NCBI GenBank assembly: GCA_008636095.1
Contig: VSJD01000356.1
Location: forward strand, 1-16,265
Reading direction: 5' to 3'
Length of the DNA stretch: 16,265 nt
From: Kiritimatiellota bacterium
Lineage (GTDB): Bacteria > Verrucomicrobiota > Kiritimatiellia > JAAZAB01
Made by a program: the position numbers and the translations under genes. The first letter of the stretch is position 1. Every line of letters begins with the position of its first letter. Shown in pieces: positions 7,348 through 15,179 of the stretch. The notes under the pieces were generated by a model, which was given only the letters and a program-made list of their open reading frames with translations, did not search any database and was not told the DNA's origin.

Positions 7348-10347
7348 TCATTTGCGTTTTTTCGGACGAAGGAAGTCAAATATTCCCGGCTTGCTTATGT
7401 GCAAGAGTACTACGTCATCAGGCGGCGCCTGGATTTTATATTCTCTGCTTTGTTCATGTTGCCTGGCGGCATAGAAATCATAAATTTCCGCGTCTGGCAT
7501 GCTGGGAGGCGTTTTGATCGTTATTTCCTTCGTCTTTGGCGATTGGTTCAGGACAATATAAAGATATTCGTTCCCTTTTTTATAAACATGTATGTTTTCA
7601 TCAGCAGCACCCGTAACAAATCCATCGTTTGGAATCTCATATTGTTCTTTTAGAAAACTCTCATAAGTCGCAATGCCGCGCGCGAATTCAGCAACCGCGG
7701 TCATGCCGACGCCGTTCAATTCTTCCGGGTGAAAGACATGCACACCGCCAAAACCGCCCTGAATCATCTGGCTGAACAGCCGGGCCTTTATATTCTGGTC
7801 GACATACTGATATTCATACAAATGGCTATCAAGCATAAGTCCGGGACACAGGGGATGGTTACCGATTAGTTTTCTCGTTTCCCTGATTATGGCCGGTTGC
7901 TCGCTATATCCCGCGGACGGCATATCAACAATATCCCGATAAAGAGCCCAATCCATGCCGTAGCGTTCGGGGGAAATTGCAGCGTAGCCGCTGTACACGG
8001 CACTTTTTATATCAGGATTTGCTTTTTTCGCGGTATCCGTCGTAAAATTATAAATCCTATAATTTCCCTGTACCTGGTGCCGGATTAATTCGTTCTTATA
8101 CTTTTCATAAATTTCTTTTTCCGAAGGAATCTTATCTAACTTAAATTCCCTGGCAAAATTATCCCGGCATTTTTCACAAAGGCAGGAAGATTTAATTCCT
8201 GCTTCCATATCGTACATTATCCAGTCGTGAAGCACGGCCATATCTTCAATCCGCTTCTTTACCTCCGGCACAGACATAAAAGCTTCAGGACACATGGACT
8301 TATGCCATGCCGGCGGTTTATTGGTATTATTAACGAGCTGATATTCGGGATGTTGCGCCAGGATATCCGTAAAAGACGGGTCATGATTTCCGTATTGACC
8401 CCAAAGGGACTTAATATTGTTTTCCTTAAACTTTTTAACAATATCCTTAGTGTTTTTATATGCGGTTGCGCATGTTGTGCTGTTACTGCCTGCCCTAAAG
8501 TCAATGCCAAGCCAATTCACACCCATTAACTGGAAAGTTTTAAACATGCTTGCTGCTTCAGCATTGCTGTTGCGTTTCTCACGAAACACGGTCCATGTTC
8601 CTATCCCGATATTTTCAGGCTGCATTCCCTTTAAGGACGGCAGCACTGCGACATTGAATTCCCCGGGAACTTCATGCATCCCCCGGCCTGAAATATAGCA
8701 CACCCCTTTCAGAGTTTTCTTTTCATGTGCTTCCGGAAATTCCGGCGAAATAATAAGAACGATAACGGGGAATCCGAAATTATATTTCAGTTTTGGCACC
8801 GGTTTTTTAAAGGCGAATGTATATTCAGTCGTCCCATTTTTGCTGTTTTTGGACAACGTGTGTTTGTAAATGTACCAAGTCCTGTTTTCAGGGTCATAAA
8901 GCGGGATATTCAATCCTTCAGGCAGAATAAGATGGCAGGTATAATCCGCCAACGGCTTTTCAAACGGAGAACCGATCCTGATCGCGGCGTACATCGGGGC
9001 TTTGTTCGCGACGTAGAGCGTGTTTTGTGTTAGCTGGGGAGCGAAAAGAGTATGGTTTTGTATTAAAGTATGTCTGAAAAACAAGCCGGACTGGACTTTC
9101 CCGCCTTTATACAGGTCCCATTTGGAATCATCAAAAGAAACCGAATTCCAGTCGTTTGCCTGCTTGTCGGAACAGAGCCATTCGTCCAGGGAAAACGAAA
9201 TGCCGGCAATTGTAAATTTTCCGGTGGGGGTCGAAGCGGCTTCGCCCGATATTTTCAACGCCACCGTGTTTATATCATCTTCCAGTAATAACGGCATCCT
9301 GACCGAATCCCTGCCTGAAGCAACTGATTTCCCGTTGATAAAAATCTCAATTGTATTTCCGGGGCAGGCTATCTCGGCCAGCATTTCGGACGTCTTTGAT
9401 TTGATGAACAACAAGGGGGTGCGGAATATTTCCTTTTTGCCGGCCAGAACAGTAAGTTGTCCGTTGCCATTGCTGTCAGGCTTTAAGTGAATGTTGATGT
9501 TCTGATTGGTTCCCGAGGCAATTGACAATTCATCCGACGAGCCTGATATTTTCAAAGCTTCCCTTGTTATGGCGGCAAGCCCTACTTCGGCGGAACCGGA
9601 TTTTAGACTGATATTATTACACCGGATAACCGGTGCTTCCGGGCGGAAATGCAGGAAACCGAACGCTTTTAAGGTATGGAAGCCCGCTTCCGCAGGACTC
9701 CACGCGCCCGCTTCCTTCTTGGCCGGGTTATTGCGGTAGAAATTAGCCCGCCAGGTTTGCCCTTCCGGGTCTTTCACGCCCAAATCGGAAAGGGGAATCG
9801 CGATTTCAACCGTCCAGCTCTTTTCTTGTTTCGCGGCAACAGCTTGCAGGGATGCATTCCAGCCTGCGTCCGTCCCTTTCGCGTCATAGACGGTTCCATC
9901 CAGGTTGACGACCAACTGATAATAAGAATCGCCGGGCATCAGGAAAACCTCGATGGAATCATCGCCATAAACGGGGTCATCGCGCTTGTCGGCGGAAGGC
10001 TTGATTTTATCAAGCAGATTATAAACCGGGTCAAGATAGGACTGCTGGACCTCGGCGCCGATATACAGGTTTTCCTTGTCATAAGTTATAAAGAAACGCG
10101 TGGCTTCGGTGAATTTATCGCTAGTCCGGTTCGGCAAGGTTGAAAATTCAACGGAATTTTGCCAGCAGGCGTCATCCAGTTTCCCGTCAATCACGGGTTT
10201 TCCCGAGGGACTTGCCGTGATCAACGGCAATGCTTCGGACATCTCGTTTTTTATTTCTTTATTTGGTTCCTGTGCTCCATAAACTGAGAAACCGCAGCAG
10301 AAATTTATTGAAAGCAGAATACCGGCAATAATGCATGTTTTGTTCAT
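7348..10347 (-). CDS. Exported CBM9-containing glycoside-hydrolase-like protein
   Basis: A 999-residue exported protein. ATG 10347 was preferred over ATG 10371 because GAGAGGG lies just before it and the signal peptide begins there ('MNKTCIIAGILLSINFCCGF'); the earlier ATG overlaps the stop of the upstream gene and lacks a ribosome site. Residues about 45-230 form a family 9 carbohydrate-binding (DOMON-like) module: 'PVIDGKLDDACW' (51-62), 'DDSIEVFLMPG' (129-139), and 'WTVEIAIPLSDLG'. Around 398-410 'NDWNSVSFDDSKW' suggests a galactose-binding-like jelly roll. The barrel-like part starts near 580 and has 'MYDME' (E715), C722-L-C724-E-K-C727, and 'YGMDW' (796-800), in the same order as in the 831-aa neighbour. 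A C-terminal beta domain follows (about 900-985). It probably acts on an extracellular glycan. The reaction is not known and no recognised CAZy family can be assigned with certainty. Confidence 0.78.
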   Translation of the reverse strand: MNKTCIIAGILLSINFCCGFSVYGAQEPNKEIKNEMSEALPLITASPSGKPVIDGKLDDACWQNSVEFSTLPNRTSDKFTEATRFFITYDKENLYIGAEVQQSYLDPVYNLLDKIKPSADKRDDPVYGDDSIEVFLMPGDSYYQLVVNLDGTVYDAKGTDAGWNASLQAVAAKQEKSWTVEIAIPLSDLGVKDPEGQTWRANFYRNNPAKKEAGAWSPAEAGFHTLKAFGFLHFRPEAPVIRCNNISLKSGSAEVGLAAITREALKISGSSDELSIASGTNQNINIHLKPDSNGNGQLTVLAGKKEIFRTPLLFIKSKTSEMLAEIACPGNTIEIFINGKSVASGRDSVRMPLLLEDDINTVALKISGEAASTPTGKFTIAGISFSLDEWLCSDKQANDWNSVSFDDSKWDLYKGGKVQSGLFFRHTLIQNHTLFAPQLTQNTLYVANKAPMYAAIRIGSPFEKPLADYTCHLILPEGLNIPLYDPENRTWYIYKHTLSKNSKNGTTEYTFAFKKPVPKLKYNFGFPVIVLIISPEFPEAHEKKTLKGVCYISGRGMHEVPGEFNVAVLPSLKGMQPENIGIGTWTVFREKRNSNAEAASMFKTFQLMGVNWLGIDFRAGSNSTTCATAYKNTKDIVKKFKENNIKSLWGQYGNHDPSFTDILAQHPEYQLVNNTNKPPAWHKSMCPEAFMSVPEVKKRIEDMAVLHDWIMYDMEAGIKSSCLCEKCRDNFAREFKLDKIPSEKEIYEKYKNELIRHQVQGNYRIYNFTTDTAKKANPDIKSAVYSGYAAISPERYGMDWALYRDIVDMPSAGYSEQPAIIRETRKLIGNHPLCPGLMLDSHLYEYQYVDQNIKARLFSQMIQGGFGGVHVFHPEELNGVGMTAVAEFARGIATYESFLKEQYEIPNDGFVTGAADENIHVYKKGNEYLYIVLNQSPKTKEITIKTPPSMPDAEIYDFYAARQHEQSREYKIQAPPDDVVLLHISKPGIFDFLRPKKRK

Positions 10348-10364
10348 ATTCCCTCTCGATTTAA

Positions 10365-11918
10365 TTAACATTTAACACAAAATTTAATTCCATCCAAATA
10401 CCGGCTCTGTTCATCAGCCAGTGCAACGCTTAACATCAACGGCTTACAGCAAAACAATAAGCGGATTTTTAAAAGATGCCTGCGGCCGGCACGAAACTCC
10501 ACCGGCACAACCGCGCCGCCTTCCACCCTGTGCAAAGCCGGCACTGCTTTCCTCCGACCGTGATAATTGACGATCATCCGTCCATCGAGCCAGGCCGTTA
10601 TGCCCGTCTTGCCGACGCATGTCATGAGTTGCGCCTGCATGTCACGCTCCGCCTCCAGCCAAGTCAGCAGATAAAGCGTATCCCCGCCATGTTCAATAAA
10701 TGGACTCAAATCCATGTGAATTCCGGAAAATGTAACAAGGTTTTTGGGAAAGCGGGACGGCTCAGCTTGTGCCTGTTTTATTATTTCCGGATCAACGGAA
10801 AAATCTTCACCCAAGAACGAACAAACAATAAACCATTGCCGGTCGTCATTGATATTATCATGCGTTATGACGGGAGTTGTATTGTCGAGCGGTTTATCGG
10901 GCGGCAAACCTGATAAGCGCTCAGCCATGACAAACGTCCGTTCAACAGCTTCATCAATGGTTTGCGGCAAAGGTAATTCCTTTAAAAATGAGCTGTAGAC
11001 CAAATTATCATCAACCGAATTACGCCATGACGCCGATATTCCCTTGCTGCCCAAGAGGATCCCCAGCATGGCGGCGGTCGTGGCCGCCGTGCAATCGGCG
11101 TCCATCCCGCAATTCACGGCAATCAATACCGACTTCTCGAATTCCCCTTGCCCATACCATAACCCCAGCATGATAAACCCCAGATTCATGCACACGTCCG
11201 TAAAATTATGACTGCCGAATTTCTTTAAAATCTCTTCCCGCGCCAGCCCCACCGGAATTTTTCGCTGCCATAATTCTCCGACAAACCGGACAACCTGCGT
11301 TACCCGGCTATTGCCGGGAATACGAACCAATCCCTCGTCTATTACCTTTTCCAAATCTCCGGAAACGAAGGCATGACTTCCTGCCGCCGCCAGAAACACT
11401 TCTGCCCAAACACCATCGCCGGCATGATCCACGCAAGCATCCTCGCGTGCAAAAGCCGCCGCCAAATCGGGTTTCCCGGGGAACAGACAGGCCCAGATTT
11501 CAGAACGGATGACCGCGCCCATTCCATCCGTGAACCAGTTGTTATGCAGTCCGGTCAGGGGTGGTTTTAATCCGCGCCGGATGTTCCAACGCGCCACGCC
11601 GTATTCGTCGTAATCCGCCTGATACCACTTGTCCCAGGCATGGGCAAAATCCCCGGAACGCAAGGTTGCGCCGTGTTTTTCGATCAACCACAACCAGAGC
11701 ATTTGGAGCTCAAGATCATCATTAGGCATGGAAACTTTCTGCACCGCATCGTGTTTTAAATCCAGCGGCCCTTCGCAACCTTCATACAGCATGCCCAAAT
11801 TGCCGCCCAGGCATTTCCCCAGCCAGCACGCCAACACCTTGTCGCGATAAACATCTGTTTTCATCATGGCCTTATTTCCCTTCAGAATATTCTTCATTCC
11901 GCGCTTCGCGTCCGCCAT
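10365..11918 (-). CDS. ADP-ribosylglycohydrolase (DraG/crystallin J1) family protein with added C-terminal domain
   Basis: This protein (517 residues from ATG 11918) belongs to the all-helical, metal-dependent DraG superfamily, whose known members remove ADP-ribose from proteins or small molecules. Visible motifs: 'DKVLACWLGKCLGGNLG' (26-42), 'PNDDLELQ' (65-72), 'DHAGDGVWAEVF' (164-175) and 'NCGMDADCTAA' (269-279). The metal-site carboxylates D67, D68, D273 and D275 are kept, while the usual DDT has become DDL. From about residue 365 there is an extra beta-rich domain ('GITAWLDGRMIVNYHG') like ligand-binding jelly rolls. No signal peptide is seen, so it is cytoplasmic. The start is uncertain: AAGGAG is only 2 nt from ATG 11918, and the family fold begins near a later ATG at 11867. 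It lies 39 nt after lacI and 17 nt before the CBM9 gene. A sugar-related substrate is a context-based guess. Confidence 0.85.
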   Translation of the reverse strand: MADAKRGMKNILKGNKAMMKTDVYRDKVLACWLGKCLGGNLGMLYEGCEGPLDLKHDAVQKVSMPNDDLELQMLWLWLIEKHGATLRSGDFAHAWDKWYQADYDEYGVARWNIRRGLKPPLTGLHNNWFTDGMGAVIRSEIWACLFPGKPDLAAAFAREDACVDHAGDGVWAEVFLAAAGSHAFVSGDLEKVIDEGLVRIPGNSRVTQVVRFVGELWQRKIPVGLAREEILKKFGSHNFTDVCMNLGFIMLGLWYGQGEFEKSVLIAVNCGMDADCTAATTAAMLGILLGSKGISASWRNSVDDNLVYSSFLKELPLPQTIDEAVERTFVMAERLSGLPPDKPLDNTTPVITHDNINDDRQWFIVCSFLGEDFSVDPEIIKQAQAEPSRFPKNLVTFSGIHMDLSPFIEHGGDTLYLLTWLEAERDMQAQLMTCVGKTGITAWLDGRMIVNYHGRRKAVPALHRVEGGAVVPVEFRAGRRHLLKIRLLFCCKPLMLSVALADEQSRYLDGIKFCVKC

Positions 11919-11957
11919 AGCTCCTTGAGCGGTGGCGGATTCATTCTGCCTTTCCTC

Positions 11958-12962
11958 TTATGCTGTTTCCCGCACGATCAATTCCGGCTCAAACAGGATC
12001 TCTTTCGGCTCGCCTTTTTCTTGCCCGCTAATCCGATCCAGCAGCAATTGGCAGGCGGCTGCCGTGATTTTTTCCGATGATTGCGCAACCGTTGTCAAAC
12101 GCGGCTTGACCAAGCCGGCAAGCTCAATATCGTCGAATCCCACCACGGCCATGTCTTTGGGAATCTCCACCCCGGCCGCAGCCAACGCCTCCATTGCCCC
12201 TAATGCCAGCAAATCATTACCCGCAAATACCGCATCGCATTTTACGCCGCTCTTCAGTAATTTTTCCATCTGCACGCGGCCGCTTGCACGCGTCCATTCC
12301 CCAAACGAAGTCAGGTATTCATCCGGCTCAATCTGATGCCTTTGCAATGCTTTTTTATATCCTGCCAACCTTTGCTGTGCGGCCAATATTTCTTTTTGCC
12401 CGGCTATAAACGCGATCCGTTTCCGGCCGATACGAATCAGATAGTCCACCGCCTTCCAAGCTCCGGCAACATTATCCAGCGTCACCTGATCGGCATTCAG
12501 TCCGCACCGGTTCCGGCCGGTCAGAACCACCGGCACACCCGAACGGATCATGGCCCCAATCAATGTGTCGCACTCCGGATGTTCTTTTTCCTCGCATGTG
12601 CCCAGCAATAAACCGGCCACCCGTTCGCGCTGCATCATATGCAATACCTCAATCTGCTCTTCGGCTTTCCCGTAGGTTATTCCCAATATCAGGTGATAAC
12701 CTGCCGTTTTCAGCAAATCATGCATTGTACGCACAGCGGTCGGATATACCGGATTAGTAATGTCAGCTATGATAACGCCTATGGCCAAGGACTTATTGCT
12801 TTTCAGGTTTGCCGCGCGAGTATTTAACACATATCCGTATTTACGAACCACCCGCTCAACCTTGGCGCGCGCAGTGGCGCTGGTGGATTTCCCATTCAAA
12901 ACCCGCGAAACCGTCATGGCCGAAGTTCCCGCTTCCCGCGCTATATCATAAATCGTTGTCAT
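11958..12962 (-). CDS. LacI-family transcriptional regulator
   Basis: A 334-residue repressor of normal length. The N-terminal helix-turn-helix (residues 4-24, 'IYDIAREAGTSAMTVSRVLN') and hinge helix 'RAANLKSNKSLAIGVI' are followed by a periplasmic-binding-protein-like sugar-sensing domain (about 60-334) with typical 'ITNPVYPTAVRTMHDLL', 'VTLDNVAGAWKAVDYLI', 'IAFIAGQ', 'DAVFAGNDLLALGAMEAL' and 'MAVVGFDDIELAGLVKPRLT' segments. It is the first gene of the - strand locus, 39 nt before the ADP-ribosylglycohydrolase-like gene, so it most likely controls that set and itself. There is no good Shine-Dalgarno before ATG 12962; the leader instead holds a LacI-type palindrome. The effector is unknown, presumably a sugar released by the exported enzymes. 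Confidence 0.96.
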   Translation of the reverse strand: MTTIYDIAREAGTSAMTVSRVLNGKSTSATARAKVERVVRKYGYVLNTRAANLKSNKSLAIGVIIADITNPVYPTAVRTMHDLLKTAGYHLILGITYGKAEEQIEVLHMMQRERVAGLLLGTCEEKEHPECDTLIGAMIRSGVPVVLTGRNRCGLNADQVTLDNVAGAWKAVDYLIRIGRKRIAFIAGQKEILAAQQRLAGYKKALQRHQIEPDEYLTSFGEWTRASGRVQMEKLLKSGVKCDAVFAGNDLLALGAMEALAAAGVEIPKDMAVVGFDDIELAGLVKPRLTTVAQSSEKITAAACQLLLDRISGQEKGEPKEILFEPELIVRETA

Positions 12963-12972
12963 GGGTAATTTC

Positions 12973-12986
12973 TGTTACCGGTATCA
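12973..12986. promoter_or_regulatory. Candidate LacI-family operator in the lacI leader
   Basis: TGTTACCGGTATCA is a 14-bp palindrome in which 6 of 7 base pairs match, centred on CG as LacI-family operators usually are. It lies 11-24 nt before ATG 12962 and just downstream of the predicted transcription start (about 12994), a position suited to autorepression. No second copy was noticed in the other gaps of the window. Confidence 0.6.
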
Positions 12987-13000
12987 TTGTTTTATTGTTT

Positions 13001-13029
13001 AAAATACAGTGCATTTTATTAAAAGTCAA
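13001..13029 (-). promoter_or_regulatory. Sigma70-type promoter of the lacI operon
   Basis: On the - strand, TTGACT (13029-13024) and TATTTT (13006-13001) are separated by exactly 17 nt. They match the -35 consensus at 5 of 6 and the -10 consensus at 4 of 6 positions. The surrounding DNA is strongly AT-rich. Transcription would start near 12994 and read into lacI. Confidence 0.6.
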
Positions 13030-13051
13030 CAATTAAAACAAATTAATTGTT
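13028..13051. repeat. 9-bp-arm inverted repeat against the -35 box
   Basis: AACAATTAA (13028-13036), a 6-nt spacer and TTAATTGTT (13043-13051) form a perfect inverted repeat that overlaps the upstream end of the -35 box by two bases. Its place and about 24-bp size suit a dimeric activator or a second repressor. As it lies upstream of the transcription start, an RNA hairpin role is unlikely. AT-rich DNA makes chance palindromes more common. Confidence 0.45.
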
Positions 13052-13138
13052 ATCAATATCGGATATACGTTCCGGTCAATACTGCCGCCAATTTCGGCCA
13101 AATCGGCCTTCCCTCGGAACGTAATGACGCCGATCAAT

Positions 13139-13340
13139 GTGAAGCACCCCACGGGACCTGTCCTGCATAGCCTCTGCGACGCAGGAAGCCACGGGGCAAC
13201 CTGCTACGTCCGTCGGCGGGGACTACGCAGGTCGCGTCTTTTGCGGAACCCTGCGAAGCCAAGAACGCCATTTATCCCTGTGGCAACCTGCCCGCAGTGG
13301 CTACGCACAGCGTTGCAGGCGGGGCCACAGGGCTTTCTGG
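13139..13340. repeat. Cluster of GC-rich hairpin repeats (REP-like)
   Basis: The rest of the gene-free gap between lacI and the DUF2007 gene holds several GC-rich imperfect palindromes. CCTGC..GCAGG pairs 13162-13166 with 13181-13185. ACCTGC..GCAGGT pairs 13199-13204 with 13227-13232. CCCTGTGGC..GCCACAGGG pairs 13276-13284 with 13324-13332 and encloses a smaller hairpin. The segment at 13292-13323 closely resembles 15083-15114, so at least one unit is dispersed. An 88-codon frame across it is not credible as a gene. Confidence 0.6.
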
Positions 13341-13412
13341 CGAAGAAGGGTAACGAGGGGTCTAACAAGGTGGATCAAGGGGTCAGATAGCATGAAAGGC
13401 GGTTATTGGCGC

Positions 13413-13919
13413 CTATTCCGGCGGCATTTCATGTTCTCCCGCGGCGCTCAAATGGCCATAGGCTATCCACAGCCCGGCCACAATCAACATTTCTCCCAAG
13501 AGAATGAGTTGGCCTGAAAAAGGGGACATAGTTCTCCAATCGCTGGTGGGCCGGCCCAGGATCAGGCAGAATATACCAAACAGGAACAGGAGCAAAACCG
13601 ACCACTTTCCGGGCCAACTGGACGTTGCGTATGCGGCGGACTCCTTGAAAGCTTCGGCGCTGATAACGTCGGTCTCAGGCGATTCAGCAATGATCGTGCT
13701 ATCGTTGGGTAGTTCAACGTATTCCTCGGTGGCCAGAATCTCTTTTGCGCGTTCGGCATCTGTGGCCGGAACTTGCAGCCGGACGCCATCCATAATCGCA
13801 CCATACCCCAGGGTATAGAAACATGCATCGGCAATCATCGCCTTGATATCGTAGAACTCCAGGCGCGTTTTAGCCAGTTCCGCTGACATCAGATTGCGAT
13901 AGGTGGCAATAGTGATCAT
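13413..13919 (-). CDS. DUF2007-type protein with two C-terminal membrane helices
   Basis: A 168-residue protein. Residues 1-62 ('MITIATYRNLMSAELAKTRL' onward, with 'GVRLQVPATDAERAKEIL') match the small DUF2007 or 'putative signal transducing' domain, of unknown function. A polar linker (63-104) and two predicted membrane helices (106-122 and 137-156) follow, so the N-terminal domain is probably anchored to the inner membrane. ATG 13919 was preferred over the GTG at 13946 because the domain starts exactly there; neither has a strong Shine-Dalgarno sequence. It appears to be a single gene, about 110 nt after the AraC-type gene on the same strand. Its role is unknown. Confidence 0.8.
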   Translation of the reverse strand: MITIATYRNLMSAELAKTRLEFYDIKAMIADACFYTLGYGAIMDGVRLQVPATDAERAKEILATEEYVELPNDSTIIAESPETDVISAEAFKESAAYATSSWPGKWSVLLLFLFGIFCLILGRPTSDWRTMSPFSGQLILLGEMLIVAGLWIAYGHLSAAGEHEMPPE

Positions 13920-14027
13920 GAATGGCCGCTTCAGCTTGCCTCTCACTACACAACCATATTAGTTATTAGCGTGGTGGCCCCTTCATCCAATTACGGGCGG
14001 CGATAAAACTCACGCGCCACGGAAAAT

Positions 14028-14876
14028 TTATTTTCTGTAACGCCCATGACATTTTTTTCGGTAGACAGAGGGCAACATTCCAGTGCACGCCACAAAATCA
14101 CGGATAAAAGTACGATAGTGAAGGAATCCAATACGCTTTCCAACTTCTTCTACCTTCAGCATGGGTTCTTTCTCGAATAGTTGCCGGGCGGCGATAATTC
14201 GATGTTGAACGAGGTATTGTTTTATTCCTACGCCGCTAGTTTCCTTGAAAAGTGAAGACAAATATGGCAGCGAGTAGCCGAACCGTTTTGCAATCCACGT
14301 GGCATTGCACTGCGGATCTGCGAATTTTGTCTCTATATAATCGCGCAATAGTGTAAAAAGCCGATTTTCCGGCTCCGCTTCAGCGGGATGATCTTTTGCC
14401 CTTTTCACAAAGAGTAAAAATTCATACAAGAGCTCGCGTGTCATTGCTTCCCACCCTTTTTCCCGGCGGGAAATTTCATCCGCCAGGCGGTTTACGATAT
14501 TTTCGATACTGGCGGCATGGCTTTCGGTCAGATTAAGCAGAGGAGGAAAATTCCTGCTTATACCCAACGATCTCGATGTCTCGTTCAGCCATCTGCTTTG
14601 AAAAAGAACCTGGCCTTTTTCCAGCCAACTGCCGGTTCTTGGAATAAAGCCGTGAATCTGATTGGGGTGAATAATTATTAACTGGCGTGATTTAAAACGC
14701 CACTTTTTTCCTTGAAGATAATAGGCGCCTTGACCGCTTTTTATGAATTGAAATTCATACTCGGGATGGTAAGCCAGGGGGTACGGGCGCGGATTTTTTT
14801 GAAGTGTCCAGCCGACATACACGGGAACGGAAAGGGAACGAAACAACACCGCTTGTTTGAACGGTTTTTGATGCAT
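14028..14876 (-). CDS. AraC-family transcriptional regulator
   Basis: A 282-residue regulator. The N-terminal half is a cupin-like sensor ('YHPEYEFQFIKSGQGAYYLQ', 36-55, then 'LIIIHPNQIHGFIP'). The C-terminal 100 residues carry the double helix-turn-helix: 'CNATWIAKRFGYSLPYLSSLF' region (190-210) and 'LKVEEVGKRIGFLHYRTFIR' (240-259), ending in 'GMLPSVYRKK' (266-275). This is the layout of AraC/XylS regulators of sugar use. ATG 14876 has GGGAA about 4 nt upstream. Possible targets are its own gene or the LamG protein gene on the same strand upstream; nothing in the sequence fixes this. It is probably activated by a small sugar bound in the cupin pocket. Confidence 0.94.
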   Translation of the reverse strand: MHQKPFKQAVLFRSLSVPVYVGWTLQKNPRPYPLAYHPEYEFQFIKSGQGAYYLQGKKWRFKSRQLIIIHPNQIHGFIPRTGSWLEKGQVLFQSRWLNETSRSLGISRNFPPLLNLTESHAASIENIVNRLADEISRREKGWEAMTRELLYEFLLFVKRAKDHPAEAEPENRLFTLLRDYIETKFADPQCNATWIAKRFGYSLPYLSSLFKETSGVGIKQYLVQHRIIAARQLFEKEPMLKVEEVGKRIGFLHYRTFIRDFVACTGMLPSVYRKKCHGRYRK

Positions 14877-15179
14877 GCTTTCCCAAGAACAACCCGCGTT
14901 TATGTCAATTAAGTTCCGGGTTTATTGTTATCCATCGTTGATTTTTCACGACAATATCCAGCATGCATTCTACGATCTTTTATTGGTTTGGCAAGGATAA
15001 TCCCATTCAAGCAAGACACGTTATAAAATCAAAGCCCCTGAAGAGCCGCCGCGATCTGATAGGGCAAGTATCGCGCCCCTGTCCGCAGTCGCTATACGAC
15101 AGCGTTGCGGGCGGGCGGGGGGTTGGCCGCGGGCGCGAGATGATCCGCGCGGCGCAACAATGAGGCGTGCATTTTTCGC
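14877..15179. other. Gene-free gap between AraC-family and LamG genes
   Basis: No credible gene or structural RNA is seen. The araC-proximal part is AT-rich and holds weak promoter-like boxes on the - strand (TTGTCG and TAACAA, 18 nt apart) and an AACCCG..CGGGTT pair (14891-14896 with 14917-14922). The distal part is GC-rich and contains the hairpin repeat at 15083-15114. Confidence 0.5.
15083..15114. repeat. Second copy of the GC-rich hairpin repeat
   Basis: CCGCA..TGCGG (15083-15087 with 15106-15110) and CGCT..AGCG (15090-15093 with 15101-15104) form a bulged stem with a 7-nt loop. The 32-nt unit closely matches 13292-13323, sharing CCGCAGT, GCTA and CAGCGTTGC. With the cluster near 13300 it brackets the DUF2007 and AraC genes. 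Confidence 0.55.

Noticed and set aside
9620..9635. CACCGG-ATAA-CCGGTG palindrome
   Set aside because: It resembles an operator half-site but lies deep inside the CBM9 gene and differs in spacing from the lacI-proximal site.
13124..13390. 88-codon frame on the + strand
   Set aside because: It lies across the GC-rich hairpin cluster, has low-complexity Arg/Pro/Gly-rich content and no family resemblance.
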